Notes: generated from the sequence alone by a model not told the origin. 64,000 bases of DNA from Pedobacter chinensis (GCF_003339865.1 NZ_QPKV01000003.1:310001-374000), one strand, 5' to 3'. Counted from the stretch's first letter, positions 9,501-17,404 are shown. A program made the numbers and translations.

Positions 9501-9938
9501 TTATCGAAATACCTCTCCAATGGCTTTAACTTCGAATAATGAGTTGGTTTGATTCCTCCTTAAGTAAACTTCCAATAATAATTGAGTATTTACTAGGTCA
9601 AAAGCAACCTCTGCATTGTTTTCATTACAAGAAATTGAATTTATAAATATAGCCCTGTCTTTTAATAGATAATCACTTCCTTTAAAATAGGCTTTAGTAT
9701 TTTGCTCTGTTTTTTTTTGGAAAATAATTTTTTTATTTCCCCATTTGAGCTTTAAAGGGCTTTTAATCAATTCATTATATAATATTATAACATTTGCTGT
9801 ATCCATATATTTTAAATCCGGGATTTTTGAAAGCGAATCTAAACAGGTCTGTAAAAGTTTTGTGGTGTCACATTCCCCATCCTTTTTGCTGTTGCAAGCA
9901 ATAAAAAATATTAATAGTATAGCAATAATATATCTCAT
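9501..9938 (-). CDS. Small lipoprotein of unknown function
   Basis: A 145-residue protein with a lipoprotein signal: hydrophobic stretch IIAILLIFFIAC with the lipobox Cys at residue 15. The mature part has three further cysteines (in ECDTT, LQTCLD and ISCNEN), is rich in Asn and Lys, and ends in a predicted beta-rich segment (VAFDLVNTQLLLEVYL). I do not recognise the family. It lies 3' of two partner genes of the toxin-like locus on the same strand, so it could be another immunity-type protein placed in the periplasm. That is only a guess from position. The spacing of about 220 bp from the next upstream gene argues against tight coupling. Confidence 0.6.
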   Translation of the reverse strand: MRYIIAILLIFFIACNSKKDGECDTTKLLQTCLDSLSKIPDLKYMDTANVIILYNELIKSPLKLKWGNKKIIFQKKTEQNTKAYFKGSDYLLKDRAIFINSISCNENNAEVAFDLVNTQLLLEVYLRRNQTNSLFEVKAIGEVFR

Positions 9939-10104
9939 ATCAATTTAACTTAAATCTATAATTTGTTATGTTTTGTGCAGTATCCTCATCAATCCGTATT
10001 CCCTATGCCATATCTTCAAATAACCACCCATATTCTTTTTGGTTGTAAGGAATAATATTATTCCAGTTTCGTCCATAATGAACGGTTTCATGAAAAATTA
10101 TCAC

Positions 10105-10990
10105 CGAAACCTAATTGATGGAGCATTGAATAAATTTGCAGTGATTGGTTTATCAAAACTATTTTATCCCATAATGTTCCTCATTTCCTTTTATAAAACC
10201 ATATTTATGCAATTGGGCGTCCACTTCGATCTTTAGGTTTGAACCCCTGGGCACATCTCCGGAAAGTATTAGTGCTATGGGCATCTCTGGGCGATATGAA
10301 TATTCGGGATTTGCCTTTTCCACGATCAGTATCTGGTCTAACCTTCCATCAGCATTACCCGTAATCTTCCATGTTCCATCAATCTTTCTTCTCAATACCT
10401 CGCCACAATAGGCGGAGATGAGCACTGCATATTTTTCCTCAAAATCGCCTGCATCAAATTTTTTGAGTACTTTTTTAATCGCTTTATCCAAATAGATAAG
10501 GCTTGGCATTGAATAGCCCAGCAAACCCAGTGATATTGAAAATTCGGTTGCCAGGATTTTGTCAGATTCTGCAATCATTATCTCAAATTCCTTCACTGTA
10601 ACCTGGATATATCCAGGGAAAGATGCATCAGATGATATTGATTGTTGGTTTGCACGATTTGCCCTTTCACTAATTTTTTTATCAAACTCTTTATATTCTG
10701 AATATTTTTCATATAATATCCCATTTTGTCTTTCAAATGTGGTTCTGATTATCAGGCCATCCTTATCAAAAAGGTAATAGTCAGACCAGCCTTCCATATC
10801 TCCAGGCCTCAGGTCATTTCTTAGAACCGCCCTTCCTTCGCTTATCCACTCCTCAATTTGCTTAGATTTGATTTGTTTGGTCTTAGGTTTTTTCATCATC
10901 TCAATGTTATTGCAGTTCTTCATAGTCAGGCCCATTTTTGGGATTGACAGGCCATTCCAGATCAACAGGACCAGACAGAATTTTAAGCAA
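10105..10990 (-). repeat. Direct repeat unit A (partner gene plus toxin tail)
   Basis: About 885 bp that are homologous, in the same orientation, to the segment at about 11015-11945. The shared part begins in non-coding DNA (common stretch TTATCAAAACTATTTTATCC ending near 10171), contains a complete partner gene, and runs into the last 30 or so codons of a toxin-like reading frame. The two units differ by many point changes, so this is an old duplication or the capture of a related module rather than a recent tandem copy. Confidence 0.8.
10159..10923 (-). CDS. Candidate immunity protein, copy A
   Basis: A protein of about 254 residues, close homologue of the neighbour at 11080-11847 over its full length. 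Shared blocks include KQIEEWISEGRAVLRNDL near the start, SFPGYIQVTVKEFE in the middle, AVLISAYCGEV and the C-terminal GFIKGNEEHYGIK. I do not recognise the family. I place the start at the ATG at 10923 (MKNCNNIEMMKKPK), or at the ATG pair at 10899/10896. The longer open frame to 10965 would begin at a TTG, and that region is better explained as the tail of an upstream toxin frame. Position behind a toxin-like gene and duplication suggest an immunity protein. No signal peptide is seen with this start. Confidence 0.6.
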   Translation of the reverse strand: MKNCNNIEMMKKPKTKQIKSKQIEEWISEGRAVLRNDLRPGDMEGWSDYYLFDKDGLIIRTTFERQNGILYEKYSEYKEFDKKISERANRANQQSISSDASFPGYIQVTVKEFEIMIAESDKILATEFSISLGLLGYSMPSLIYLDKAIKKVLKKFDAGDFEEKYAVLISAYCGEVLRRKIDGTWKITGNADGRLDQILIVEKANPEYSYRPEMPIALILSGDVPRGSNLKIEVDAQLHKYGFIKGNEEHYGIK

Positions 10991-11000
10991 ATTGTCAGGT
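10907..11000 (-). pseudogene. Remnant of a second toxin C-terminus
   Basis: In the frame ending at the TAA at 10909-10907, the minus strand reads IPDNLLKILSGPVDLEWP, then VNPKNGPDYEELQ and stop. This matches the C-terminus of the toxin-like frame at 11831-12223 almost residue for residue. Nothing upstream in this frame continues it. It is therefore the 3' end of a lost toxin gene that stayed attached to its downstream partner gene, overlapping that gene's start as in the intact neighbour. Most base differences between the two tails are silent in this frame. Confidence 0.75.
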
Positions 11001-11014
11001 ATATAAATTAAATC

Positions 11015-11945
11015 AACAAAAATATCAACGAAATTAATTGATGAGCATTAAGCAAATTGCAGTGATTGATTTATCAAAACTATTTTATCCCATAATGTTC
11101 CTCATTTCCTTTTATAAAACCATATTTATACAATTGGGCATCTACCTCAATCTTTAAGTTTGAACCCTTAGGGGCATCTCCGGAAAGTATTAATGCTATG
11201 GGCATTTGTGGACGATAGGAATACTCGGGGTTGTTTTTTTCAACTACCAGTATCTGGTTCAGCATGCCATCGGCGTTGCCTGTAATCTTCCAGGTTCCAT
11301 CAATCTTTCTCCTCATTACCTCGCCACAATAGGCGGAGATGAGCACTGCATATTTTTCATCAAAATCGCCATAATCAAATTTTCTGAGTACTTTTTTAAT
11401 CGCTTTATCCAAATAGATAAGGCTTGGCATTGAATAATCCAACACATCGGGCGATATTGAAAATTCGGTTGCCAAGAGCTTGTCAGATGTTGCAATCATT
11501 GTTTCAAATTCCTTCACTGTAACCTGTATGTACCCTGGAAACGAGGCGTCGGGAGATATAGACGATTGTTCAGCTCGTTTTGCTCTTTCTCTATTCTTCG
11601 CAGAAAAAATCAAATATTCGGAATATTCCTCATATAGTATACCATTTTTCCTTTCAATGGTATCTCTAATGATTAATCCTACATCATCAAATAGATAATA
11701 ATTGTCAGGCCATCCTTTCAAATGCTCTGGCGTAAGGTCATTTCTTAGTACGGCTCTTCCTTCGCTTATCCACTCTTCAATCTGTTTCGATTTGACTTGT
11801 TTGGTTTTAGGCTTTTTCATCATCTCAATGTTATTGTAGTTCTTCATAGTCTGGGCCATTGTTGGGGTTAACAGGCCATTCCAGATCAACAGGGCCAGAC
11901 AAAATTTTAAGCAAATTGGTTGGTATGTTTGTAAATTTATCATTT
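11015..11945 (-). repeat. Direct repeat unit B (partner gene plus toxin tail)
   Basis: Counterpart of unit A at about 10105-10990. In this copy the toxin tail is still connected to the rest of its frame (11831-12223), so it marks the parent-like arrangement: toxin frame followed at once by its partner gene. Confidence 0.8.
11080..11847 (-). CDS. Candidate immunity protein, copy B
   Basis: A protein of about 255 residues, homologous to the copy at 10159-10923. It is rich in charged residues near the start (KKPKTKQVKSKQIEEW) and mixed alpha/beta afterwards, with a conserved single Cys in ISAYCGEVMRRKIDG. No known family comes to mind. I prefer the ATG at 11847 (MKNYNNIEMMKK), which overlaps the end of the toxin frame by 17 bp; the ATG pair at 11823/11820 is the alternative. 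A longer frame from 11943 would give a signal-peptide-like start (LKFCLALLIWNGLL). However, the DNA there changes silently in the toxin frame between the two copies, so that frame is the coding one. Confidence 0.65.
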   Translation of the reverse strand: MKNYNNIEMMKKPKTKQVKSKQIEEWISEGRAVLRNDLTPEHLKGWPDNYYLFDDVGLIIRDTIERKNGILYEEYSEYLIFSAKNRERAKRAEQSSISPDASFPGYIQVTVKEFETMIATSDKLLATEFSISPDVLDYSMPSLIYLDKAIKKVLRKFDYGDFDEKYAVLISAYCGEVMRRKIDGTWKITGNADGMLNQILVVEKNNPEYSYRPQMPIALILSGDAPKGSNLKIEVDAQLYKYGFIKGNEEHYGIK

Positions 11946-12223
11946 GTTGGTGTTAATTCGATAGATTGTAAAAGATAGAGTTTATCATTTATAATAATCA
12001 CAAATGCCTGTCTTATTTGCACACCCTTGCTTATTGCCGTTGCAATTATACTCGGGCTAATAATGGTGTTAACCGGGGTAACAAACACCAAGGCTGGTGG
12101 CGGTGCATTTGCCACTTTTTTTCTGCTCAATACATCTAAATAGCCCCCTATTTGATATTTTGAGGAGGATAAATAAAGTGCTCCTGTTACCGCTTTGGCA
12201 TCATAAAACCAATGCTGGTTCAA
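11831..12223 (-). CDS. Toxin-like C-terminal domain, separated from its leader by a frame change
   Basis: A 130-codon frame whose only start is a TTG at 12223, overlapping the stop of the leader gene as TTGA. The frame is open further upstream (GGAVPLNQHW...), so a one-base shift near 12236-12246 would join it to the leader in a protein of about 329 residues. Paralogous leaders run on past this point in the locus at 56400. The domain contains YQIGGYLDVLSRKK, LVFVTPVNTIISPSI and QAFVIIINDKLYLLQ, and ends DYEELQ. The pattern looks like a compact alpha/beta domain, but I cannot assign a family. Either the gene is broken or the two parts are made separately by translational coupling. Confidence 0.55.
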   Translation of the reverse strand: MNQHWFYDAKAVTGALYLSSSKYQIGGYLDVLSRKKVANAPPPALVFVTPVNTIISPSIIATAISKGVQIRQAFVIIINDKLYLLQSIELTPTNDKFTNIPTNLLKILSGPVDLEWPVNPNNGPDYEELQ

Positions 12224-12822
12224 TGGGACAGCCCCGCCTTTCCGTTCACGCTGGCCAGCATCCTGTCCTTTATACTCATCTGTTCCTTTTCCGGATTGTT
12301 CGCTGAACCTGATTCAACATCTTCCAGATATATCCTGTTGAAAGCTATTGTGCCCTTAAAAGCGGTTTTACGGTTCTTCCGCCAGTTGTCCATCCATTCC
12401 TTATCAGGATGATAAGTGGACAAGAAGGCAGAGGTTTTTGTTTTGATCACCTGTATGGTCAGATTCTGAAAGATGGTCGCCCTGGGGGTTTGTGGTTTAA
12501 TGGCGATCACATAACTCACCGTGTCGCCAAGAGTGAGTTTTTTGACACTGTCCATCTCCAGGTCAATGTTTTCATCCAAAACCTGTGTGCTCATCAATTT
12601 TGTTTTTTGGCCCAATAACGGTGCTTTTAAACTCCCTGTGGAATTGAGGTTTATGGAATTGATGAATTGGGAATAGGAAATCGATCGGATTTTGTCTGCG
12701 GATGTGTCCTTGAAGTTGTTGGGCACCAAGAGTTCTTTTTTGCACCCATTTGTCAGCATCAGAAACAAGAGGAGAAAGCAAGAAATGGCCTTGCCTTTTG
12801 TGAGCGTTGATTTTTTCGTCAT
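12220..12822 (-). CDS. Lipoprotein leader module of a polymorphic toxin-like locus
   Basis: A 200-residue lipoprotein with lipobox LTNGC and Cys27. It aligns along its length with the first 210 residues of the protein at 56400: the same KGKA motif before the hydrophobic core, the same spacing to Cys27, SISYSQF against SISYLSF, TGSLK, DSVKKL, DTVSYV, TPRA, FQNLTIQ, AFLSTY, DNWRKN against NDWRRG, and RMLASV. I do not recognise a named family. It ends at a TGA immediately after RMLASVNGKAGLSH, whereas the paralogue continues, so the gene is probably frameshifted. A palindrome at 12916-12933 lies about 95 bp upstream. The role proposed is surface anchoring of a variable C-terminal domain. Confidence 0.6.
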   Translation of the reverse strand: MTKKSTLTKGKAISCFLLLFLMLTNGCKKELLVPNNFKDTSADKIRSISYSQFINSINLNSTGSLKAPLLGQKTKLMSTQVLDENIDLEMDSVKKLTLGDTVSYVIAIKPQTPRATIFQNLTIQVIKTKTSAFLSTYHPDKEWMDNWRKNRKTAFKGTIAFNRIYLEDVESGSANNPEKEQMSIKDRMLASVNGKAGLSH

Positions 12823-12915
12823 TTTTATTTGGTTTTTAAATGTTTCCTTTCGTTTTTAGGGATGACGAAGCCTAAGATGATGATTATTTTTTGAATTTTT
12901 TAACGGAATAAAAAA

Positions 12916-12933
12916 ATACTCATTTATGAGTAT
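12916..12933. promoter_or_regulatory. Palindrome ATACTCAT-TT-ATGAGTAT upstream of the leader gene
   Basis: Two perfect 8-bp arms separated by TT. It lies between the gltX terminator and the lipoprotein leader gene, about 95 bp from that start codon. It is short and has no U-run, so an operator for a dimeric regulator is more likely than a terminator. No matching site was found upstream of the 56400 gene. Confidence 0.35.
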
Positions 12934-12938
12934 ACCTT

Positions 12939-12990
12939 AAAAACAAAAAAGGCCAGAAACACGATGTTTCCGGCCTTTAATTTTTTTTAA
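12939..12990 (-). terminator. Terminator downstream of gltX
   Basis: On the minus strand the hairpin has arms AAAGGCCGGAAACAT and GTGTTTCTGGCCTTT followed by a U-run. An A/T run on the other side makes it potentially bidirectional. A nearly identical terminator occurs on the plus strand at 60050-60100. Confidence 0.85.
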
Positions 12991-12998
12991 TTTTATTA

Positions 12999-14507
12999 TT
13001 AGCTATTAAAAGCCGTTATCGCTTTTGCTATTCTTGATTTTGTTTCTTCAACACCCAGCAAAACAGCAATATCAAAAACACCAGGGCCAAATTTACCGCC
13101 CACCAACATGATGCGGAAAGGCAACATCAATTCGCCAGGTTTAAATCCTTTTTCTTCAGCTAAAGCTTTAAAAGCAGTTTCGGCACTAACGGCATCTGTT
13201 AGTGTTAGGTTTGCAGCAAAAGCATTGAAGAAATCAGCTTTTTCAGTTGTCCATTTTGGTTTAACAGCATTTATGTCATACTCCGCCGGCGAAGCAAAAA
13301 AGTAACGGCTTTGGGCAACAAAATCTGGCAATAATGTACAACGGTCCTTAATTAAGTCAATAATGATGTTTAAGAAATTCTCATCTTTTACCACTATATT
13401 GTTTAAAGCGAGTTGGTTTTTGACTGCTGACTGAAGACTGCCGGCTGAAGATTGTTTAATCCATTCATGATTATACCATTTTGCCTTTTCAAAATCGAAT
13501 TTCGCTCCCGCCTTGCTTATTCTTTCAACAGAGAATTTTTCTTCTAATTCTTTCAGTGAGAATAATTCCTGATCTGTTCCATCATTCCAGCCTAAAAGTG
13601 CCAGCATGTTAATAAAAGCCTCAGGCATGAAACCCATTTCTTTAAAACCTTTGGTTAAATCGCCGGTTTTTGGATCAGTCCAGTTCATGGCATAAACCGG
13701 GAAACCTAAACGATCGCCATCACGTTTACTTAATTTTCCATGTCCATCGGGTTTTAAAATTAATGGTAAATGTGCCCATGCCGGCATATCAGTTTCCCAA
13801 CCTAAATATTTCCAAAGTAAAATGTGAACAGGTGCAGATGGCAACCATTCTTCCCCACGGAAAGCATGAGAAATTTCCATTGCTTTATCATCAACCACAA
13901 CGGCTAAATGATAGGTGGGCATTCCATCAGCCTTTAATAAAACCTTATCATCCACCAATGAAGTTTCAAAACTCACATCGCCTCGAATTAAATCGTTAAA
14001 ATGAACAATTTCATTTTCCGGAACCTTTATTCGAATCACATGTGGTGTTTTTGCTGCCAGTAAATCTTCCACTTCGCTTACGGTAAGTGTTAATGAGTTG
14101 CGCATTTGCATGCGGGTAGCCTGCCCGTATTGAAAGTTTGGAATTTCTTTCCGTTTTAAATCAAGTTCTTCTGGTGTATCGAAAGCATAATAGGCATAAC
14201 CATCACTAATTAATTGTTCTGCAAATTTTCTATAACTCGCTTTGCGCTCACTTTGACGATACGGACCGTACACACCCGGATGTTGAGGGCTTTCATCTGG
14301 TGTTATGCCGCACCAGTTTAAACAATCTACAATATATTCTTCTGCACCCTCTACAAAACGGTTTTGATCGGTGTCTTCCACACGAAGCACGAAGGTGCCG
14401 TTATTCTTTTTGGCAAACAAATAATTAAACAACGCCGTCCGGACACCACCTAAATGCAGTCCTCCGGTTGGGCTTGGGGCAAATCTAACTCTAACTTTTT
14501 TATCCAT
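12999..14507 (-). CDS. gltX: Glutamyl-tRNA synthetase
   Basis: A 502-residue class I aminoacyl-tRNA synthetase that charges tRNA-Glu with glutamate in the cytoplasm. The HIGH-type signature is in APSPTGGLHLGGVRTALFNY near residues 9-28 and the KMSKS-type loop is KLSKRDGDRLG near 258. The catalytic Rossmann core contains VLRVEDTDQNR and EYIVDCLNWCG, and the C-terminal helical anticodon-binding part follows from about residue 330. Length agrees with bacterial GltX. It is transcribed alone and followed by a strong terminator. The call is secure; the only alternative would be a GluQ-type truncated paralogue, which is excluded by the full anticodon-binding region. Confidence 0.97.
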   Translation of the reverse strand: MDKKVRVRFAPSPTGGLHLGGVRTALFNYLFAKKNNGTFVLRVEDTDQNRFVEGAEEYIVDCLNWCGITPDESPQHPGVYGPYRQSERKASYRKFAEQLISDGYAYYAFDTPEELDLKRKEIPNFQYGQATRMQMRNSLTLTVSEVEDLLAAKTPHVIRIKVPENEIVHFNDLIRGDVSFETSLVDDKVLLKADGMPTYHLAVVVDDKAMEISHAFRGEEWLPSAPVHILLWKYLGWETDMPAWAHLPLILKPDGHGKLSKRDGDRLGFPVYAMNWTDPKTGDLTKGFKEMGFMPEAFINMLALLGWNDGTDQELFSLKELEEKFSVERISKAGAKFDFEKAKWYNHEWIKQSSAGSLQSAVKNQLALNNIVVKDENFLNIIIDLIKDRCTLLPDFVAQSRYFFASPAEYDINAVKPKWTTEKADFFNAFAANLTLTDAVSAETAFKALAEEKGFKPGELMLPFRIMLVGGKFGPGVFDIAVLLGVEETKSRIAKAITAFNS

Positions 14508-14615
14508 AATAGGTTTGTTGAGCGATTGGCATAAGGCGTGAGGCGTTTGAAACGCTTATCGCTATGCGCAAAACGCAAGACGCTACAAAGATATGTTTTT
14601 ATACTGTTTTCATCA

Positions 14616-14659
14616 GTGATGAAGCTATTATGATTTTTGAAAAACCATAATGGTTTTAT
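14616..14659. repeat. Imperfect inverted repeat between gltX and the kinase gene
   Basis: The sequence ATGAAGCTATTATGATTTTT faces AAAAACCATAATGGTTTTAT, giving a long imperfect hairpin. The same two arms recur at about 39667-39775, where roughly 70 bp separate them. This points to a dispersed palindromic repeat family. Confidence 0.5.
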
Positions 14660-14699
14660 GTTTTTTTCGTTTTGTTATTGTAATTTGCCTACCTAAAGC

Positions 14700-15905
14700 A
14701 TGAACCCTTATCAAAAGAAACGCCGCTGGAAGTTTTTCCTTCTCATTTTTGCCATCTTAATCGGCATTGCCTCAGTGTTTTACACCGATTCTTTCGTAAA
14801 AAAAATGGAACGTGAGGAGGCTAACCAGTTTCAGCTATGGGTAAAAATCACAGAACGTTCAATGCTATTGTACGATAATGATAACTTCAGAAGTGTTGTG
14901 GAAGATGTTCGGGAGAACACTAAAATGCCTGTTATTGTGGTTAATGAGGATGGAACAATTTTATCATCTATTGGCCTGGACAGCACGAAAACTTTTTATC
15001 CCGACAATGATAAACAGGTGTATGACAGCCTTTATTTTGTAAGAGAGTTATCAAAAATGAAAAGGCAGCACAAGCCTGCCACGATGAATATTATGGGACA
15101 GGAGAAACTGGCCTATTATAAAGACTCATTTATTTTAACACAGCTCCGTTATTTTCCATATATCCAGATGGGCGTGATTTTCCTTTTCCTTTTAACGGCT
15201 TATGCCGCATTTAGTTCTGCAAGAAGGGATGAGCAAGATCATGTTTGGGTTGGTTTGGCAAAAGAAACGGCACACCAGCTGGGCACGCCAATATCATCTC
15301 TTATGGCCTGGGTCGAACTTATGAAATCCAAATTCGATGCCGAAGACGACCCTTTGATTGCCGAAATGGAAAATGATATTAAACGACTGGAAATCATTAC
15401 CGATCGTTTCTCAAAAATTGGTTCAAAACCCATTTTGGAAGATCATACCGTTTACATCGTGATCAGTGATTTTATCCGGTATTTTAAAGTCCGGACATCA
15501 GATAAAGTTAAGTTCAGTATTTCAGGTGATGAACAAGTGAGGGCAATGCTTAATATTCCTCTGTTTGATTGGGTAATCGAAAATTTATTGAAAAATGCTG
15601 CTAATGCTATCGAGAATGAAGGATCTATATCCATCAACATTATTGAGAATTTAGCAAAAGAGCAGGTTTTTATTGATGTTACCGATAGTGGAAAAGGCAT
15701 TCCACGCTCCAAGTTTGATGCCGTTTTTCAGCCTGGATACACCACCCGTAAACGTGGCTGGGGCCTGGGTTTATCGCTAACCAAGCGTATTGTTGAAAAT
15801 TACCATAGCGGAGAAATTTTTGTAAAAGATTCAGAACTTGGCAAAGGAACAACATTCAGAATCATTTTAAAAAGCAGTTTAAGATATGAACCGACCACAG
15901 CCTAA
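14700..15905 (+). CDS. Membrane sensor histidine kinase
   Basis: A 401-residue kinase with two membrane helices, near 14-30 (FFLLIFAILIGIASVFY) and 150-170 (IQMGVIFLFLLTAYAAF), around a periplasmic sensing region of about 120 residues. The phosphorylated His lies in ETAHQLGTPISSL near residue 192, and the ATPase domain shows the N box IENLLKNAANAIE, DSGKGIP and the G box GWGLGLSLTKRIVE. There is no HAMP domain and no cognate regulator next to it. It overlaps the DinB gene by 20 bp, so these genes form an operon with the hotdog protein. The ligand is unknown. Confidence 0.92.
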   Translation: MNPYQKKRRWKFFLLIFAILIGIASVFYTDSFVKKMEREEANQFQLWVKITERSMLLYDNDNFRSVVEDVRENTKMPVIVVNEDGTILSSIGLDSTKTFYPDNDKQVYDSLYFVRELSKMKRQHKPATMNIMGQEKLAYYKDSFILTQLRYFPYIQMGVIFLFLLTAYAAFSSARRDEQDHVWVGLAKETAHQLGTPISSLMAWVELMKSKFDAEDDPLIAEMENDIKRLEIITDRFSKIGSKPILEDHTVYIVISDFIRYFKVRTSDKVKFSISGDEQVRAMLNIPLFDWVIENLLKNAANAIENEGSISINIIENLAKEQVFIDVTDSGKGIPRSKFDAVFQPGYTTRKRGWGLGLSLTKRIVENYHSGEIFVKDSELGKGTTFRIILKSSLRYEPTTA

Positions 15906-16395
15906 TGAATATCCTGCCTGGGGCGAAACTTACATCAGCAAAGTTGATGGAGAAATATTTGAAATCCTGGAAGATCAGGTTTTCAGTGTTCCCGTGCTTT
16001 TCGAATCGAATAAAGAAAAAGAAAACTTTGCTTATGCAGAAGGAAAATGGACTTTAAAAGAAATGCTGGGGCATCTCATTGATTCTGAACGTATTTTTGT
16101 TTACCGCATGACCAGTTTCGCCAGAAATGAAAAACAACATTTACCAGGTTTTGAGGAAGATGATTACGTTGCCAATGCCCGTTTTAATGAACGGAACTAC
16201 GAAGATATGATTGAGGAATTTTCTGTGCTGCGTAAAGCGAACCTTTATTTTTTTAAAAGCTTAAATGAAGAAGAATTAAATAGAAAAGGAATTGCGTGTG
16301 AAAGAGAAATAAATGTAAAATCTATTTTATTTATCATTGCCGGGCATATTATTCATCACGTTGGTGTGCTAAAAGAACGTTATTATGTGGTTTAA
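15886..16395 (+). CDS. DinB-family (DinB_2) putative metal-dependent protein
   Basis: A 169-residue four-helix bundle protein of the DinB/YfiT type. The conserved metal-ligand positions are in MLGHLIDSERI (His near 62) and GHIIHHVGVLKE (two His near 155 and 159). The start Met lies 20 bp inside the end of the kinase gene, and its own end overlaps the hotdog gene by 11 bp, so it is translated from the same transcript. DinB-like proteins include thiol-dependent transferases and damage-inducible proteins; the substrate of this one cannot be read from sequence. Confidence 0.88.
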   Translation: MNRPQPNEYPAWGETYISKVDGEIFEILEDQVFSVPVLFESNKEKENFAYAEGKWTLKEMLGHLIDSERIFVYRMTSFARNEKQHLPGFEEDDYVANARFNERNYEDMIEEFSVLRKANLYFFKSLNEEELNRKGIACEREINVKSILFIIAGHIIHHVGVLKERYYVV

Positions 16396-16807
16396 AAATT
16401 TTTCTGTTGATGATTTGAATAGCCGCCCTAAAAATCATATCGGTGGTTTATTGGATATTCAGTTTACTGAAATTGGCGATGATTATATCGTTGGTACCAT
16501 GCCCGTTGATGAACGTACTCATCAACCTGCCGGGATTTTGCATGGTGGTGCATCTGTTGTGCTTGCTGAAACATTAGGAAGTATTGCTTCTTACATGTGT
16601 ATTGACCCTGATAAATACGTTGCAGTGGGGTTGGAAGTAAATGCCAACCATTTACGCCCGGTAAAAAGCGGCCTGGTAAAAGGAATTTGCACACCGATCC
16701 ATATTGGTGCTAAAACTCACATCTGGGATATTAAAATTTATAACGACCGTGGAAAAATGAACTGCATCAGCAGATTAACGGTAGCTATTATAAACAAGCC
16801 GCAATAA
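16385..16807 (+). CDS. Hotdog-fold thioesterase, PaaI/MenI-like
   Basis: A 140-residue hotdog-fold acyl-CoA thioesterase. The signature HQPAGILHGGASVVLAETL near residues 41-59 holds the HGG motif and the catalytic acidic residue (Glu in AETL). The family includes MenI/YdiI, which hydrolyses DHNA-CoA for menaquinone, and EntH. Which acyl-CoA is used here is not decided by the sequence, though menaquinone is the usual quinone of this phylum. It is the last gene of the kinase-DinB-hotdog operon and is followed by a strong terminator. Confidence 0.9.
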   Translation: MWFKNFSVDDLNSRPKNHIGGLLDIQFTEIGDDYIVGTMPVDERTHQPAGILHGGASVVLAETLGSIASYMCIDPDKYVAVGLEVNANHLRPVKSGLVKGICTPIHIGAKTHIWDIKIYNDRGKMNCISRLTVAIINKPQ

Positions 16808-16843
16808 AAAAAGTCCTGTTTTTTTCACGAAACAGGACTTTTC
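16807..16843. terminator. Bidirectional terminator between convergent genes
   Basis: Stem arms AAAGTCCTGTTT and AAACAGGACTTT around a short loop, with A-run on one side and T-run on the other. It serves the plus-strand hotdog gene and possibly the minus-strand DUF6249 gene. Confidence 0.85.
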
Positions 16844-16858
16844 AGCTATTGGGCTATA

Positions 16859-17227
16859 TTAATTATTTGAGGATTCCTGATCTAACCATTTTTTCTCAAT
16901 TAAGTAAGAAATGATTAAACCTAAACCGCCGAATACGCCCAAACAACCAAAATAAACGGCAACGGTTTGAGATTCTTCTTCGTGTGTTAAATTGCTGCCA
17001 AAAACCCCTCTTACTGTAAATAATGCTACCAGTAAACCGATTCCCAAGCCCATTAAAAGCAAGCCGAATTTTAAACTGACAAATGGCTTCGGTGTTGCTT
17101 TATGTATTCCCGGATCAATTCCCCGTTCAATCATTGCCATTTTTTCTTTGTTAGCTAAATAGCGGATTCCAAATATCATTGCGAATGCGCCTAAAAAAAG
17201 TGAGATTGGAACTAATATGCCTACCAT
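16859..17227 (-). CDS. DUF6249-like membrane protein
   Basis: A 122-residue protein with three predicted membrane helices: residues about 3-25 (GILVPISLFLGAFAMIFGI), 52-72 (FGLLLMGLGIGLLVALFTV) and 90-108 (VYFGCLGVFGGLGLIISY). Between the first two lies a basic cytoplasmic loop with KEKMAMIERGID, a pattern common in small Bacteroidota membrane proteins of the DUF6249 type. Function is unknown. In this phylum such genes often lie next to ECF sigma factor genes; here the nearest, at 18102, is in the opposite orientation and 0.9 kb away. Confidence 0.7.
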   Translation of the reverse strand: MVGILVPISLFLGAFAMIFGIRYLANKEKMAMIERGIDPGIHKATPKPFVSLKFGLLLMGLGIGLLVALFTVRGVFGSNLTHEEESQTVAVYFGCLGVFGGLGLIISYLIEKKWLDQESSNN

Positions 17228-17404
17228 GATTATAATTTTTTATTGTTAAAATTCTATTCTTTATTGAACCGTGTTCTGTGTGTTATGACAACACACTTTT
17301 TAATCAGGTTACACTCATACCGAAAAAAATTATTGATCTGGTTTCAACTTAATATTTGAAATAGCACCCTTGTTTTTAGCACCCTTGGTTTAACCATTTC
17401 GTTT

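Noticed and set aside
9501..9938. Treating the small lipoprotein as a proven part of the toxin locus
   Set aside because: It shows no similarity to the partner proteins and is separated by about 220 bp, so only its position supports a link.
11847..11943. Signal-peptide-like start for the candidate immunity protein B
   Set aside because: The hydrophobic stretch exists only in the frame that overlaps the toxin tail; copy A has no ATG there, and base changes between copies are silent in the toxin frame.
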